Shown here one piece after another: positions 26,577-34,941 of a stretch of 64,000 nt of DNA (position 1 is the first letter of the stretch; each line of letters begins with the position of its first letter). The translations under genes and the position numbers were made by a program. The DNA is from Agromyces ramosus. GTDB lineage: Bacteria; Actinomycetota; Actinomycetes; Actinomycetales; Microbacteriaceae. Under the pieces are notes generated by a model that worked only from the letters and a program-made list of their open reading frames with translations, did not search any database and was not told the origin of the DNA. The stretch is taken from positions 2,046,001 to 2,110,000 of the forward strand of contig NZ_JAUSYY010000001.1 in the NCBI RefSeq assembly GCF_030817175.1, given 5' to 3'.

Positions 26577-27062
26577 ATGGACGTGATGCTCCGCGAGATC
26601 GACGACGAGAACCGCGACGCCGTGCTGGCCCTCAGCGTGGCGCCCGGCCAGCGCCGGTTCGTCGGCACCGTGCAGGGCGCGCTCGACGATGCGGCCGCCT
26701 ACCCGCACGCCAACCCCTGGTATCGGGCGGTGTACGCGGGTGGCGAGCCCGTCGGCTTCGTGATGCTCAGCTGGGACGTCGAGCCCCAGCCGCCCGACCT
26801 CATCGGCCCGTGGTTCCTGTGGAAGCTCATCATCGACGAGTCCCGCCAGCGGCTCGGGTACGGCGCGCAAGCGGTGCGCCTCGTCGCCGAACTCGTGCAA
26901 CGTGAGGGCGCCGCCGAGCTCCTCACGAGCTACGTCGACGCCGACGACGGTCCGGCCGGGTTCTACGCCCGACTCGGCTTCGAGCCGACGGGTGAGGTCG
27001 ACGGCGACGGCGAGATCATCGTGCGCCTGCCCCTGACGCCGGGCTCCCGGCAACCCCGTTGA
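26577..27062 (+). CDS. GNAT-family N-acetyltransferase
   Basis: 161 residues from the ATG at 26577 (GAGAGGA upstream). The layout is that of a single GNAT domain: LREIDDENRDAVLALSVAPG at the start, then PVGFVMLSWD, and the acetyl-CoA-binding motif as WFLWKLIIDESRQRLGYGAQ, finishing with ADDGPAGFYARLGFEPTGEV. Similarity to spermidine/diamine acetyltransferase-like proteins is visible in the motif order, but the substrate is not certain. It is divergent from the esterase; the two share a short promoter region. Confidence 0.87.
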   Translation: MDVMLREIDDENRDAVLALSVAPGQRRFVGTVQGALDDAAAYPHANPWYRAVYAGGEPVGFVMLSWDVEPQPPDLIGPWFLWKLIIDESRQRLGYGAQAVRLVAELVQREGAAELLTSYVDADDGPAGFYARLGFEPTGEVDGDGEIIVRLPLTPGSRQPR

Positions 27063-27139
27063 CGCGCGGCGGCGGCGCACGTAGACCGAGGAGTGCGCGG
27101 CCGCCATCCACGCCGCGCACCGACCGGGAGGAGACCGAC

Positions 27140-27487
27140 ATGACGGTGAAGCTCAACCAGACCGGCCTTCGGCACGCTCGTTCGCTCGTGCGCGACGGCA
27201 AGGTCGTGCGCGACGAACGCGACGACTGGAGCGAGCACGCCCCCAGCACCGACGATGAGAACGAGTTCATCGCCGAGCACAGCTGGGCGGAGTACGGCAA
27301 GTGGCACCTCGGCGTCGACGACGACGAGGACCGCGAGACGAAGGCGCACTACAAGTTCCCGTACGGCGACTTCACCAAGGTGCACCGTTGCGGGGTGATC
27401 TCGCTCGAGAGCCGCGCCGGCCAGTTCGACCACGACGAGATCCGCGACGAGTCCAAGAAGCTGCTGGAGCTCATCGACAAGGACTGA
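27140..27487 (+). CDS. Conserved small protein of unknown function
   Basis: 115 residues from the ATG at 27140, with GGGAGGAG 6 nt upstream; the frame is open back to 27059 but with arginine-rich shadow. The protein is acidic and charged, with WSEHAPSTDDENEFIAEHSW, YGKWHLGVDDDEDRETKAHY and FPYGDFTKVHRCGVISLESR. I recall similar short proteins being widespread in actinobacteria with no assigned role. There is no signal peptide or membrane segment. It lies 77 bp after the GNAT gene and 48 bp before the RraA-like gene. Confidence 0.8.
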   Translation: MTVKLNQTGLRHARSLVRDGKVVRDERDDWSEHAPSTDDENEFIAEHSWAEYGKWHLGVDDDEDRETKAHYKFPYGDFTKVHRCGVISLESRAGQFDHDEIRDESKKLLELIDKD

Positions 27488-27535
27488 GCAGCCATCGGCG
27501 TGGCACACTCGAAGCCCAGCACCCCGGAGGTCGAG

Positions 27536-28243
27536 ATGTCCGTTGCCACGCCGTCAGGATCCACCCCGCCCCCTCCGCCCACCGCGGCGGTCGCCGACGC
27601 CGCCCTGCGGCTCGGAGTCGAGGCGCGCCTCGCACCCGTGCAGCTGCGACCGCTGCTGCCGACGGCGCCGATCGCCGGGCGCGCACGCCCGGTGACGCAC
27701 CTCGGCAGCGTCGACGTGCTGCTCGAGACGATCGACGACGCGTCGCCCGGCGACGTCATCGTGATCGACAACGGCGGCCGACTCGACGAGGCCTGCATCG
27801 GCGATCTCATGGTGCTCGAGGCAGAGCGGGCCGGCCTCGCCGGCATGGTCGTCTGGGGACTCCACCGTGACACGGCGCAGCTGCGTGAGATCGGGCTCCC
27901 CGTCTTCAGCCTCGGAGCGTGCCCATACGGGCCGCGCCGGGTCCCGCCGGCCGGCCGGCGAATGCGCAGCGCGTTCCTCGACGGCATCGCCGTGAGCGAG
28001 GGCGACCACGTCTTCGCCGACGACGACGGCGTGCTCGTCGTGGCATCCGATCGGATCGAGGAGGTCATCGAGCTCGCACTGACGATCCAGCACACCGAGA
28101 CGGCGCAGGCCGAGCGGATGCGCGGTGGCGAGAGCCTGCGAGCACAGCTCGACTTCTCGGGGTATCGCGAGCGCCAGACATCCGACCCCGACCTCACCCT
28201 GCGTCGCCACCTGCAGGAACGGGGCGGCGCCATCGAGGTCTGA
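27536..28243 (+). CDS. RraA-family protein (possible 4-hydroxy-4-methyl-2-oxoglutarate aldolase)
   Basis: 235 residues from the ATG at 27536, preceded by GGAGG; a GTG at 27500 is a weaker alternative. The RraA/HMG-aldolase fold is indicated by GDVIVIDNGGRLDEACIGDL, GLAGMVVWGLHRDTAQLREI and LPVFSLGACPYGPRR, followed by FADDDGVLVVASDRIEEVIE. The family includes RNase E inhibitors and metal-dependent aldolases. The arginine and aspartate pattern of the aldolase site (G-x20-R-D) is altered here (GLHRD), so the reaction is uncertain. Convergent with the TetR gene that follows. Confidence 0.82.
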   Translation: MSVATPSGSTPPPPPTAAVADAALRLGVEARLAPVQLRPLLPTAPIAGRARPVTHLGSVDVLLETIDDASPGDVIVIDNGGRLDEACIGDLMVLEAERAGLAGMVVWGLHRDTAQLREIGLPVFSLGACPYGPRRVPPAGRRMRSAFLDGIAVSEGDHVFADDDGVLVVASDRIEEVIELALTIQHTETAQAERMRGGESLRAQLDFSGYRERQTSDPDLTLRRHLQERGGAIEV

Positions 28244-28266
28244 CGCGCTCGGCAACCCCGCGAACG

Positions 28267-28851
28267 TCAGCCGCTTGCGGCGGGCGCCGGCAGCAGGCCG
28301 GCCACGAGTGCGTCGATGACCTCGTCGGTCGACGTGTCGGGATCGATCGGGGTGGTGAGCCGGTCGAGCACGAGTCCGTCGATCGCGTAGTGGAACGCGG
28401 CGATCTCGCGGGCGCCGCCGGGGAGGCCGGCGGCCGTGTTGAACCCGACATCCGCTGCGAACGCCGTTCGCTGCCACTCGCGGAGCACGGCGGCGACCTC
28501 TGGGCGCCGCGTGCTCTCGAGCCGGAGCTCGAAGAGCGCGAGCGTGACGTCGCGCTCGCCCGTGAGTCGCCGGACGATGTCGCGCAGGTAGTCGGCGAAC
28601 AGCGCGCGACTCGGTGGCTCGCCGGCGCGCTCGGCGAGGTCGTCGGGGGTGGGGCCCAGCCGCTCGCCGATGCGGTCGACGAGTCCGGCGATGAGGTCGG
28701 CGCGGCTCGCGAAGTAGTTCGAGCTCGTGCCCTGCGGAACGTCGGCCGCCCGATCGACGGCGCGGTGCGTCAGGCCGCGCGCGCCTTCGCGAGCGAGCAC
28801 TTCGATCGCGGCGTCGGCGAGCAGCCTCCGGCGTTCGTCGTTTCGGGCCAT
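28267..28851 (-). CDS. TetR-family transcriptional regulator
   Basis: 194 residues. The DNA-binding domain ERRRLLADAAIEVLAREGAR, then DRAADVPQGTSSNYFASRADLIAGL, is clear; the C-terminal part resembles TetR_C domains of BetI/YcfQ-like proteins. It is divergent from the reductase at 28925. The 73-bp spacer holds two copies of an inverted repeat built on CCACTAC and GTGG (28870-28887 and 28897-28914), a strong sign that this protein controls itself and the reductase gene. Confidence 0.9.
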   Translation of the reverse strand: MARNDERRRLLADAAIEVLAREGARGLTHRAVDRAADVPQGTSSNYFASRADLIAGLVDRIGERLGPTPDDLAERAGEPPSRALFADYLRDIVRRLTGERDVTLALFELRLESTRRPEVAAVLREWQRTAFAADVGFNTAAGLPGGAREIAAFHYAIDGLVLDRLTTPIDPDTSTDEVIDALVAGLLPAPAASG

Positions 28852-28869
28852 GCGGCGAGTGTAGCGCGA

Positions 28870-28914
28870 ACCACTACACCTGTGGTACCTTCTTGACCAC
28901 TACATCAGTCGTGG
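28870..28914. promoter_or_regulatory. Two tandem TetR operator copies
   Basis: ACCACTACACCTGTGGT at 28870-28886 and ACCACTACATCAGTCGTGG from 28897 share the direct core ACCACTACA, and each is an imperfect inverted repeat (CCAC...GTGG). The 27-bp spacing places them near one DNA face apart. They occupy the whole divergent promoter between TetR and the reductase. Confidence 0.65.
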
Positions 28915-28924
28915 ATTGGATTCA

Positions 28925-29506
28925 ATGCGAAACCTCGTGTACTACGTTGCCGTCAGCCTCGACGGCTACATCGCCGGCCCCGCAGGGGAGTACGACGCCC
29001 TTCTCGCCGAGGGCGACCACATGGACGCCGTCTTCGCCCGGTATCCCGATGCCCTGCCCACCGCGGCCGCGGCGGGCCTCGGCATCGAGCAACGGGCGAC
29101 CACGTTCGACACGGTCGTGATGGGCTGGAACACCTACGCGGTCGGCCTGCCGTTCGGCATGACGAGTCCCTACTCGCACCTGCGGCAGCTGGTGTTCTCC
29201 CGAGCACGCGGCGCCGACAGCGTCGGCGAGGGCGTGACCGTCAGTGCCGCCGATCCGGTCGAGGTCGTGCGGCAGCTGAAGACCGAAGACGGCGCCGACA
29301 TCTGGCTGTGCGGCGGCGGCAGCCTCGCTGCCGCGCTCGTGGGCGAGATCGACCGGCTCGTGCTCAAGGTCAGCCCGGTGGTCTTCGGCGCCGGCATCCC
29401 GCTCTTCGCCGGCGACGGCTACGAGCCGCGCGCGTTCGACCTCGTCGACAGCACCGCGTACGGCTCAGGGGTCATCATCACCGAGTACGCTCGCGGCGCG
29501 AGCTGA
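28925..29506 (+). CDS. Dihydrofolate reductase / RibD C-terminal-like protein
   Basis: 193 residues from the ATG at 28925; a TTG at 28916 is less likely. It opens with LVYYVAVSLDGYIAGPAGEYD, has TVVMGWNTYAVGLPFG and the NADPH-binding IWLCGGGSLAAALVGEIDRLVL, and ends KVSPVVFGAGIPLFAG, all typical of the DHFR-like/RibD_C superfamily. Members reduce pteridine- or flavin-precursor-like substrates with NADPH; many single-domain copies such as this have unknown substrate. It is controlled with the divergent TetR gene through the twin operator. Confidence 0.88.
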   Translation: MRNLVYYVAVSLDGYIAGPAGEYDALLAEGDHMDAVFARYPDALPTAAAAGLGIEQRATTFDTVVMGWNTYAVGLPFGMTSPYSHLRQLVFSRARGADSVGEGVTVSAADPVEVVRQLKTEDGADIWLCGGGSLAAALVGEIDRLVLKVSPVVFGAGIPLFAGDGYEPRAFDLVDSTAYGSGVIITEYARGAS

Positions 29507-29626
29507 CCCTCGCCCCCCGGTCGGCCGGCTGCAGGCGGGCTAGCCGACCGGGTGCCCGGGGTCAACCGCTGGGCTCGCAGCGCGGGCGGTGGCACACTGG
29601 CGAGCGAACCCGGATCGGAGGATGTC

Positions 29627-30112
29627 ATGGCGAAGACGAAGACCCGTACGCCTCGCGCCGAGCGACGTGAGGCCCGCAAGGCCGTGGCGGAGGCGAAGCG
29701 CGCCGACAAGCAGGCACGGAAGCTGGCGAAGACGCTCTCGCTCGAGGCCCGCGAGAAGTTCCAGGCCAAGACCGCGGGCGCCCACGATGGGATTCGTGCC
29801 GCGCGCGACGAGGTACGCGTCCGTCCAGCACGCGCGAAGCGGATGGCCCGCAAGGCCGCAGCCCAGCTCGAGCGCGCCTCGATCGTGGCGACCTCGTCGG
29901 GCGATGCCCGCCGGCGTGCGCTGGCCGAGACCGACGCGAAGAAGCGCGCCAAGACGATCAAGCAGCGCAATGCCCAGGCGAAGCAGGCCAACAAGATGGT
30001 GAAGCACATCGCGCTGCACACGGTCGTGACCTCGGTGACCACGCCGACCGACAAGGAGCACGTCGAGCATCGCGTGAAGCAGGCGCGCCAGCGCGCCAGC
30101 AAGGTCGTCTGA
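29627..30112 (+). CDS. Lysine/arginine/alanine-rich basic protein of unknown function
   Basis: 161 residues from the ATG at 29627, just after GGAG; the frame is open to 29552 without family features. Nearly half of the residues are Ala, Lys or Arg, in long predicted helices such as RREARKAVAEAKRADKQARK and DAKKRAKTIKQRNAQAKQAN. There is no signal peptide. The composition recalls histone-like or nucleic-acid-binding proteins, but no known fold was recognised, and the lysine-rich helices could also be coiled coil. It stands alone between the reductase and the TPR-LuxR gene. Confidence 0.7.
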   Translation: MAKTKTRTPRAERREARKAVAEAKRADKQARKLAKTLSLEAREKFQAKTAGAHDGIRAARDEVRVRPARAKRMARKAAAQLERASIVATSSGDARRRALAETDAKKRAKTIKQRNAQAKQANKMVKHIALHTVVTSVTTPTDKEHVEHRVKQARQRASKVV

Positions 30113-30205
30113 CACCAGTTCGCGGTTCTTGCCCGCTGCAGGGCGCAGGGGTACCGTGACCCGTAGCCGGCGGATGCCACGTGCATCGGGCCGGCGGGAG
30201 GCCCC

Positions 30206-31834
30206 ATGAGCTCCGAAGCCCTCGATCGCGGTCGCGCGGCGTTCGCCGCGCACCAGTGGCTCGACGCGTTCGCAGCGCTGTCGGAGGCCGACCTCGACGG
30301 GCGGCTCGAGGCCGCGGATCTCGAGCAGCTCTCCACCGCGGCGCTGCTGCTCGGCCGCGACACTGAAGGAATCGACCTCGCGACGCGAGCGCATGAGGCG
30401 TTCCTCGAGGTCGACGACGCAGCGGGCGCAGCCCGATCCGCCGCCTGGATCGGCATCTACCTCACGAGCAAGGGCGACCTCGCGCGCGGCGGCGGCTGGC
30501 TCGCGCGCGCGACGCGGGTGGCGGAGGGCGGAGCCGGGGCTGAATCGGCGGAGGGCCTCGCGCGCATCCCCGCCGCCCTGGGGGCGCTCTACGGCGGCGA
30601 CGTGGCGGGCGCGGCACGTGCGTTCGCCGAGGCGTTCGCGATCGGCGAACGGTTCCGCGATCGCGATGTCATGGCCTTGGCGCACCTCGGACTCGGGCAG
30701 GCCGAGATCATGCTCGGCCGGGCCGACGACGGCCTCGCGCTCCTCGACGAGGTGATGGTCGCGGTCACCGCGGGGGAGATCTCGCCCGTGGCATCCGGGA
30801 TCGTGTACTGCGAGGTCATCGGCAGCTGCCACCTCGCGTTCGACGTGCGCCGAGCCCAGGAATGGACGGTCGCGCTCGACCACTGGTGCGGCGCACGACC
30901 CGGCATGGTCATGTTCAGCGGCATGTGCCAGGCGCACCGCGCCGAGCTGTACCGCCTGCACGGCGCGTGGACCGACGCCCTCGAGGCGGCGCGGGTGGCG
31001 GTGGGCCTCGCGAGCCACGGCGACTGGAACGCCGAGTTCTCGGGCTGGTACCTGCAGGGCGACGTGCACCGCCTTTGCGGCGAGGTCGGCGAGGCCGAAG
31101 CGGCGTACCAGCGTGCGGCCGAGACCGGGTGGCCGCCACAGCCTGGGCTGGCACTGCTCCGGCTCGCGCAGGGCAACGTTCGGCTCGCGCGATCGCTGAT
31201 CGGTCCGGCCGCTGAGCAGGCCGACCTGGCGACTCGCCACCAGCTCCTGCCCGCCGTCGTCGAGATCGAGCTCGCCGCCGGCGACGTCGCGGCAGCGCGC
31301 CGTGCCGCCGACGAGCTCGCGGCGGCGACCCCGCCCGATGCGAAGCCGGTGCGGCGAGCGGTCGCGGCAGGATGCGATGGTGCGGTGCGGCTCGCCGAGG
31401 GCGACGCTCGAGGCGCGCTCGGCCCGCTGCGCACCGCGTGGACGAGCTGGCAGGAGGTCGACGCGCCGTACGAGGCGGCACGGTGCCGCGTGCTCACGGC
31501 GTGCGCGTGGCGTGCGCTCGGCGACGAGGCCTCCGCGTCGATGGAACTGGATGCCGCGCGGGCGGCGTTCCTCGAGCTCGGCGCCGCACCCGACGTGCTG
31601 CGCGTCGACGCGCTCGCGCGCGCCGGATCGCCCGCCCGGTTCGGCCCGCTCACCCCTCGTGAGGTCGAGGTCGTGCGACTCGTGGCCGAGGGCAGGACGA
31701 ACCGGGCCATCGCGGGCCAGCTCTACCTCAGCGAGAAGACGGTCGACCGGCACCTCAGCAACGTCTTCGCGAAGCTCGGCGTCTCATCGCGCGCGGCGGC
31801 GACGGCCTACGCCTACGAGCACGCCCTGATCTGA
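30206..31834 (+). CDS. LuxR-family regulator with helical-repeat sensor region
   Basis: 542 residues; GGGAGG lies 4 nt before the ATG. Residues about 1-470 are Ala-rich helical repeats of TPR character (for example YEVIGSCHLAFDVRRAQEWT-like segments and AHRAELYRLHGAWTDALEAA). The C-terminal 65 residues are a LuxR helix-turn-helix: FGPLTPREVEVVRLVAEGRT, then GQLYLSEKTVDRHLSNVFAK. There is no AAA/STAND ATPase domain, unlike the larger MalT-type proteins, so it resembles the C-terminal half of one. The target is unknown. Downstream lies the SemiSWEET gene on the same strand. Confidence 0.88.
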   Translation: MSSEALDRGRAAFAAHQWLDAFAALSEADLDGRLEAADLEQLSTAALLLGRDTEGIDLATRAHEAFLEVDDAAGAARSAAWIGIYLTSKGDLARGGGWLARATRVAEGGAGAESAEGLARIPAALGALYGGDVAGAARAFAEAFAIGERFRDRDVMALAHLGLGQAEIMLGRADDGLALLDEVMVAVTAGEISPVASGIVYCEVIGSCHLAFDVRRAQEWTVALDHWCGARPGMVMFSGMCQAHRAELYRLHGAWTDALEAARVAVGLASHGDWNAEFSGWYLQGDVHRLCGEVGEAEAAYQRAAETGWPPQPGLALLRLAQGNVRLARSLIGPAAEQADLATRHQLLPAVVEIELAAGDVAAARRAADELAAATPPDAKPVRRAVAAGCDGAVRLAEGDARGALGPLRTAWTSWQEVDAPYEAARCRVLTACAWRALGDEASASMELDAARAAFLELGAAPDVLRVDALARAGSPARFGPLTPREVEVVRLVAEGRTNRAIAGQLYLSEKTVDRHLSNVFAKLGVSSRAAATAYAYEHALI

Positions 31835-31942
31835 GGCAGGGGCAGCCGACGCCGGATGGAGCGGTGAACGGCTCCATGCGGCATCCGCGAATGGGTGATT
31901 CTCCGGATGCCGCGGCGAACGCCGGTTCGTACCGTCGGGTGC

Positions 31943-32284
31943 ATGGAACTCGCCGTGCTCGCCGGCATCCTCTCGACCGGCCTCTTCGCCATGAGCTACC
32001 TGCCCATGCTGGTGAAGGCCGCGCGCACGAAGGACCTGTCGTCGTACAGCTTCGGAAACCTCGCGATCACGAACGTCGGCAACGCCGTGCACTCCGTCTA
32101 CGTCTTCAGCCTGCCGCTCGGGCCGATCTGGTTCCTGCACACCTTCTACCTCGTGGCGTCGGCGCTCATGCTGGCCTGGTTCCTGCGGTACCGCACAGCG
32201 GGTCGGCGCGCCGATCGGGCACCGAGCCCGTCGTCACCGACGGCTTCGGAACCCGGCTCGTACCCGATGAGCGCGGTCAGCTGA
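31943..32284 (+). CDS. PQ-loop / SemiSWEET-type small membrane transporter
   Basis: 113 residues from the ATG at 31943; the frame extends to 31895 but the membrane domain begins at the chosen start. Three membrane helices: LAVLAGILSTGLFAMSYLPM, NLAITNVGNAVHSVYVFSLP and IWFLHTFYLVASALMLAWFL, matching a half-size SWEET unit (a dimer forms the pore). SYLPMLVKAARTKDLSSYS holds the PQ-like loop, although the exact PQ dipeptide reads LP here. A hydrophilic tail of about 28 residues follows. It could move small sugars or amino acids across the membrane. The last 8 bp overlap the convergent DUF1801 gene. Confidence 0.8.
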   Translation: MELAVLAGILSTGLFAMSYLPMLVKAARTKDLSSYSFGNLAITNVGNAVHSVYVFSLPLGPIWFLHTFYLVASALMLAWFLRYRTAGRRADRAPSPSSPTASEPGSYPMSAVS

Positions 32285-32717
32285 TCGCCTTGCGGACGAG
32301 CTCGGTGACGGTCTGCTCGACTTCGGGCGACCAGGTGCGAAGCGCGAAGCCGACCGACCACATGTCCCCGTCGTCGAGGTTCGCCTTGTCCTCGAAGCCG
32401 AGGGTCGCGTAGCGCGTGTTGAACTTCTTGGCCGGCTGGATGAAGACGACCATCTTGCCGTCGCCGTTCGCGTAGCCGGGCATGCCGTAGTACGTCTTGG
32501 GAACGAGGTCGGGCGCGACCTCGGTGACGACCTTGCGGAGTCCCTCGGCGAGCACCTTGTCTTCGGGCTCCAGCCCATCGATGACGTCTTGGAGCGCCTT
32601 CTCACCCGCCGCGCGGTTCTTGCCCGCCTTCTCCTGCTCGCGGAGTTCCTTGGCGCGTTGCTTGACCGCGTCGCGTTCCTCCGCGCTCAGCCCTCCGGTC
32701 GTGTCGGTCTTGGCCAT
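32277..32717 (-). CDS. DUF1801-family protein
   Basis: 146 residues from the ATG at 32717, preceded by GGAAGGAG; the frame extends to 32759 but the ribosome-binding site decides the start. After a charged N-terminal helix (AEERDAVKQRAKELREQEKA), residues about 50-145 match the DUF1801/YdhG fold: VVTEVAPDLVPKTYYGMPGY, KMVVFIQPAKKFNTRYATLG and DDGDMWSVGFALRTW. Family members are small cytoplasmic proteins, some linked to iron or stress, with unclear function. The end overlaps the convergent SemiSWEET gene by 8 bp. Confidence 0.82.
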   Translation of the reverse strand: MAKTDTTGGLSAEERDAVKQRAKELREQEKAGKNRAAGEKALQDVIDGLEPEDKVLAEGLRKVVTEVAPDLVPKTYYGMPGYANGDGKMVVFIQPAKKFNTRYATLGFEDKANLDDGDMWSVGFALRTWSPEVEQTVTELVRKAIS

Positions 32718-32929
32718 CGTGGTGTCTCCTTCCGGGGTTCCCCATCTTGGACGCCGCACCCGTCGAGGCGTCGATGTCAGGCTATGCGGGTGCGCTCGTC
32801 GCGCGCTTCTCCGATCCTGCTCCGATGGTCGCCGTCACCGCCGGTCGCGAATGGGTCACCCGCTGTCGTCGTGCGGGACTCAGGGCCCGCACTGATCCGC
32901 TCGGTGCTGCGACCCAATATGCTGCGACG

Positions 32930-33497
32930 ATGACGCCTCTTCGATTGAGCGCCCTTCCGGTCATGTTGGTTGCCGCCCTCGCCCTCGCCGGCTGCGTCCG
33001 CCCCCGCACCGACCCCGACACCGACACCGACAGCCTCTCCGCCCGCCACGCCGACGGAATCCCCCTCTGCAGAGCCCACAACCGAGCCGAGCGAGGCGCC
33101 GGCCGCAACCTGCGACACCGTGCTCACGCCCGACGGCTACGCGAAGCTCACTGCCGACGGGCTCGAGCCGCTGGAGCCCGTCGCCGTCGACCACCTGGCC
33201 ACCTACTTCCCAATCGCCGCGCAGATGGTCGAAGCGGGCGGTCTCGCTTGCGGCTGGGGCAAGCCGCAGACCGACTTCGGCCTCAGCGTCACTCAGCTCT
33301 CCGCAGCCGATCCGGCCGTATGGGAGCCAGCGCTCGCAGACGCCGGTTTCGTCGAGTCGAACGATCCCGTTCCGGGTGCGTACACCGGGCCGGTCGACGC
33401 GGGCTCCGGCAGGAGCCCCGTCGTCATCGTCGCCGGCGACACCTTGACGTTCGTCAGCGCCGCGACATTCGCGGGCTGGATCGCCCCCACGTCGTAG
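32930..33497 (+). CDS. Putative lipoprotein, frameshifted after the lipobox
   Basis: An ATG at 32930 opens MTPLRLSALPVMLVAALALA then GC, a lipoprotein signal with Cys22. Right after it the frame becomes unrelated, while the adjacent frame carries a Pro/Thr/Ser linker (PAPTPTPTPTASPPATPTES, then SEAPAATCDTVLTP) and a folded domain to the stop at 33497 (LACGWGKPQTDFGL, TLTFVSAATFAGWIA). One extra or two missing bases near 32993-33003 (GTCCGCCCCC) explain this. The start codon has no ribosome-binding site but a TATGCT box 8 bp upstream, so it may be leaderless. The domain resembles DUF3558-like exported proteins only loosely; function unknown. Confidence 0.68.
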
Positions 33498-33537
33498 GCC
33501 CTTGTCAGGTGGGCCGGCTCAGCCGCAGCGGCGCCGC

Positions 33538-34923
33538 CTACTTCGCGAGCGAGCTCCGCGACGTGGGCTTCGACGCAGCCTTGGCGGAAGCCGTCTTCGT
33601 CGTGGCCGCCTTCGCTGCTGCGGCCGACCGCGGCGAGCGCACGGTCTTCGGCTTCGACGACACGGCGGCCTCTGCGGCATCCGCCACCGGCTTCGCGATC
33701 GGGATGAGCCGGGCCAGCTGGGTGACGTGCTGCGGGCCGAGCTCGTCGATCGTGGCGACCTCGAGGAGCGTCATCGTGCGCACGATCTCATTGCTGAGAA
33801 TCTCGATGGTCTTGTCGACGCCGCGGCGCCCGCCGGCCATCAGACCGTACAGGTAGGCGCGGCCCACGAGCGTGAACCGTGCGCCGAGGGCGATGGATGC
33901 CACGATGTCGGCGCCCGACATGATGCCGGTGTCGAGGTGCACCTCGAGGTCGGTGCCGACCTCGCGCGCGACGTGCGGGAGCAGGTGGAACGGGATCGGT
34001 GCACGGTCGAGCTGACGGCCGCCATGGTTCGAGAGCACGATGCCGTCGACGCCGCGGTCGGCGAGGAGCTTCGCGTCTTCGACGGTCTGCACGCCCTTGA
34101 CCACGATCTTGCCGGGCCAGATGCCACGGATGACGTCGAGGTCGTCGAACGAGATGGTCGGGTCCATCGCCGAGTTGAGCAGGTCGGCGACGGTTCCACC
34201 GGTCGAGGAGAGCGAGGCGAACTCGAGCTTCGGGGTGGTGAGGAAGTTGATCCACCACGCGGGGCGCGGAAGCGTGTCGAGCACGGTGCCGACGGTGAGC
34301 TGCGGAGGGATCGAGAAGCCGTTGCGCTTGTCGCGCAGGCGGGCGCCGGCGACCGGGGTGTCGACCGTGAAGAAGAGCGTGTCGAAGCCGGCCGCCGCGG
34401 CACGGCGGGCGAGCTCGTACGAGATCTCACGCTCGCGCATGACGTAGAGCTGGAACCAGTTGCGACCGTTCGGGTTCGCCGCCTTCACCTCTTCGATCGA
34501 CGTCGTGCCGAGCGTCGAGAGGGTGAACGGGATGCCGGCCGCGGCGGCGGCACCCGCGCCGGCGACCTCGCCCTCGGTCTGCATCATGCGGGTGAAGCCC
34601 GTGGGCGCGATGCCGAACGGCAGGGCGCTCGGCCCGCCGAGCACCTCGACGCTCGTGTCGACGACCGGCACGTTGCGCAGGATCGACGGGTGGAACTCGA
34701 TGTCCTGGAACGCCTGCCGCGCGCGCGCGAGCGACAGCTCGCCCTCGGCGGCGCCCTCGGTGTAGTCGAAGGGCGCCTTCGGGGTGCGGCGCTTCGCGAT
34801 CGCGCGGAGGTCGGCGATCGTGAGCGCCTTCTCGAGCCGGCGGTCGGTGGGGTTGAGCGTCGCCTTCTTGAACTGCATGAGTTCGGTGAGCTCGCGGGGG
34901 TTCGGGAACTGGCGCTTGACCAT
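33538..34923 (-). CDS. lldD: FMN-dependent alpha-hydroxy-acid dehydrogenase (L-lactate dehydrogenase-like)
   Basis: 461 residues. It has the FMN-dependent alpha-hydroxy-acid oxidase fold: [14 protein letters not shown] at the start, [48 protein letters not shown], the active-site His in [13 protein letters not shown], and [18 protein letters not shown]. Such enzymes oxidise L-lactate (or similar acids) at the membrane and pass electrons to quinone. Residues about 405-461 form an unusual Ala/Lys/Ser-rich tail after [14 protein letters not shown]. It is transcribed from the FadR-type gene at 34942, 18 bp away, behind paired operators. Confidence 0.9.
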   Translation of the reverse strand: MVKRQFPNPRELTELMQFKKATLNPTDRRLEKALTIADLRAIAKRRTPKAPFDYTEGAAEGELSLARARQAFQDIEFHPSILRNVPVVDTSVEVLGGPSALPFGIAPTGFTRMMQTEGEVAGAGAAAAAGIPFTLSTLGTTSIEEVKAANPNGRNWFQLYVMREREISYELARRAAAAGFDTLFFTVDTPVAGARLRDKRNGFSIPPQLTVGTVLDTLPRPAWWINFLTTPKLEFASLSSTGGTVADLLNSAMDPTISFDDLDVIRGIWPGKIVVKGVQTVEDAKLLADRGVDGIVLSNHGGRQLDRAPIPFHLLPHVAREVGTDLEVHLDTGIMSGADIVASIALGARFTLVGRAYLYGLMAGGRRGVDKTIEILSNEIVRTMTLLEVATIDELGPQHVTQLARLIPIAKPVADAAEAAVSSKPKTVRSPRSAAAAKAATTKTASAKAASKPTSRSSLAK

Positions 34924-34941
34924 GGGGCTGCTGCTCTGCTT

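Noticed and set aside
10985-33003. Both frameshifts lie near a GCGTCCGC-like word, suggesting a shared sequencing artefact
   Set aside because: The word is common in this GC-rich sequence, so two occurrences are not informative.
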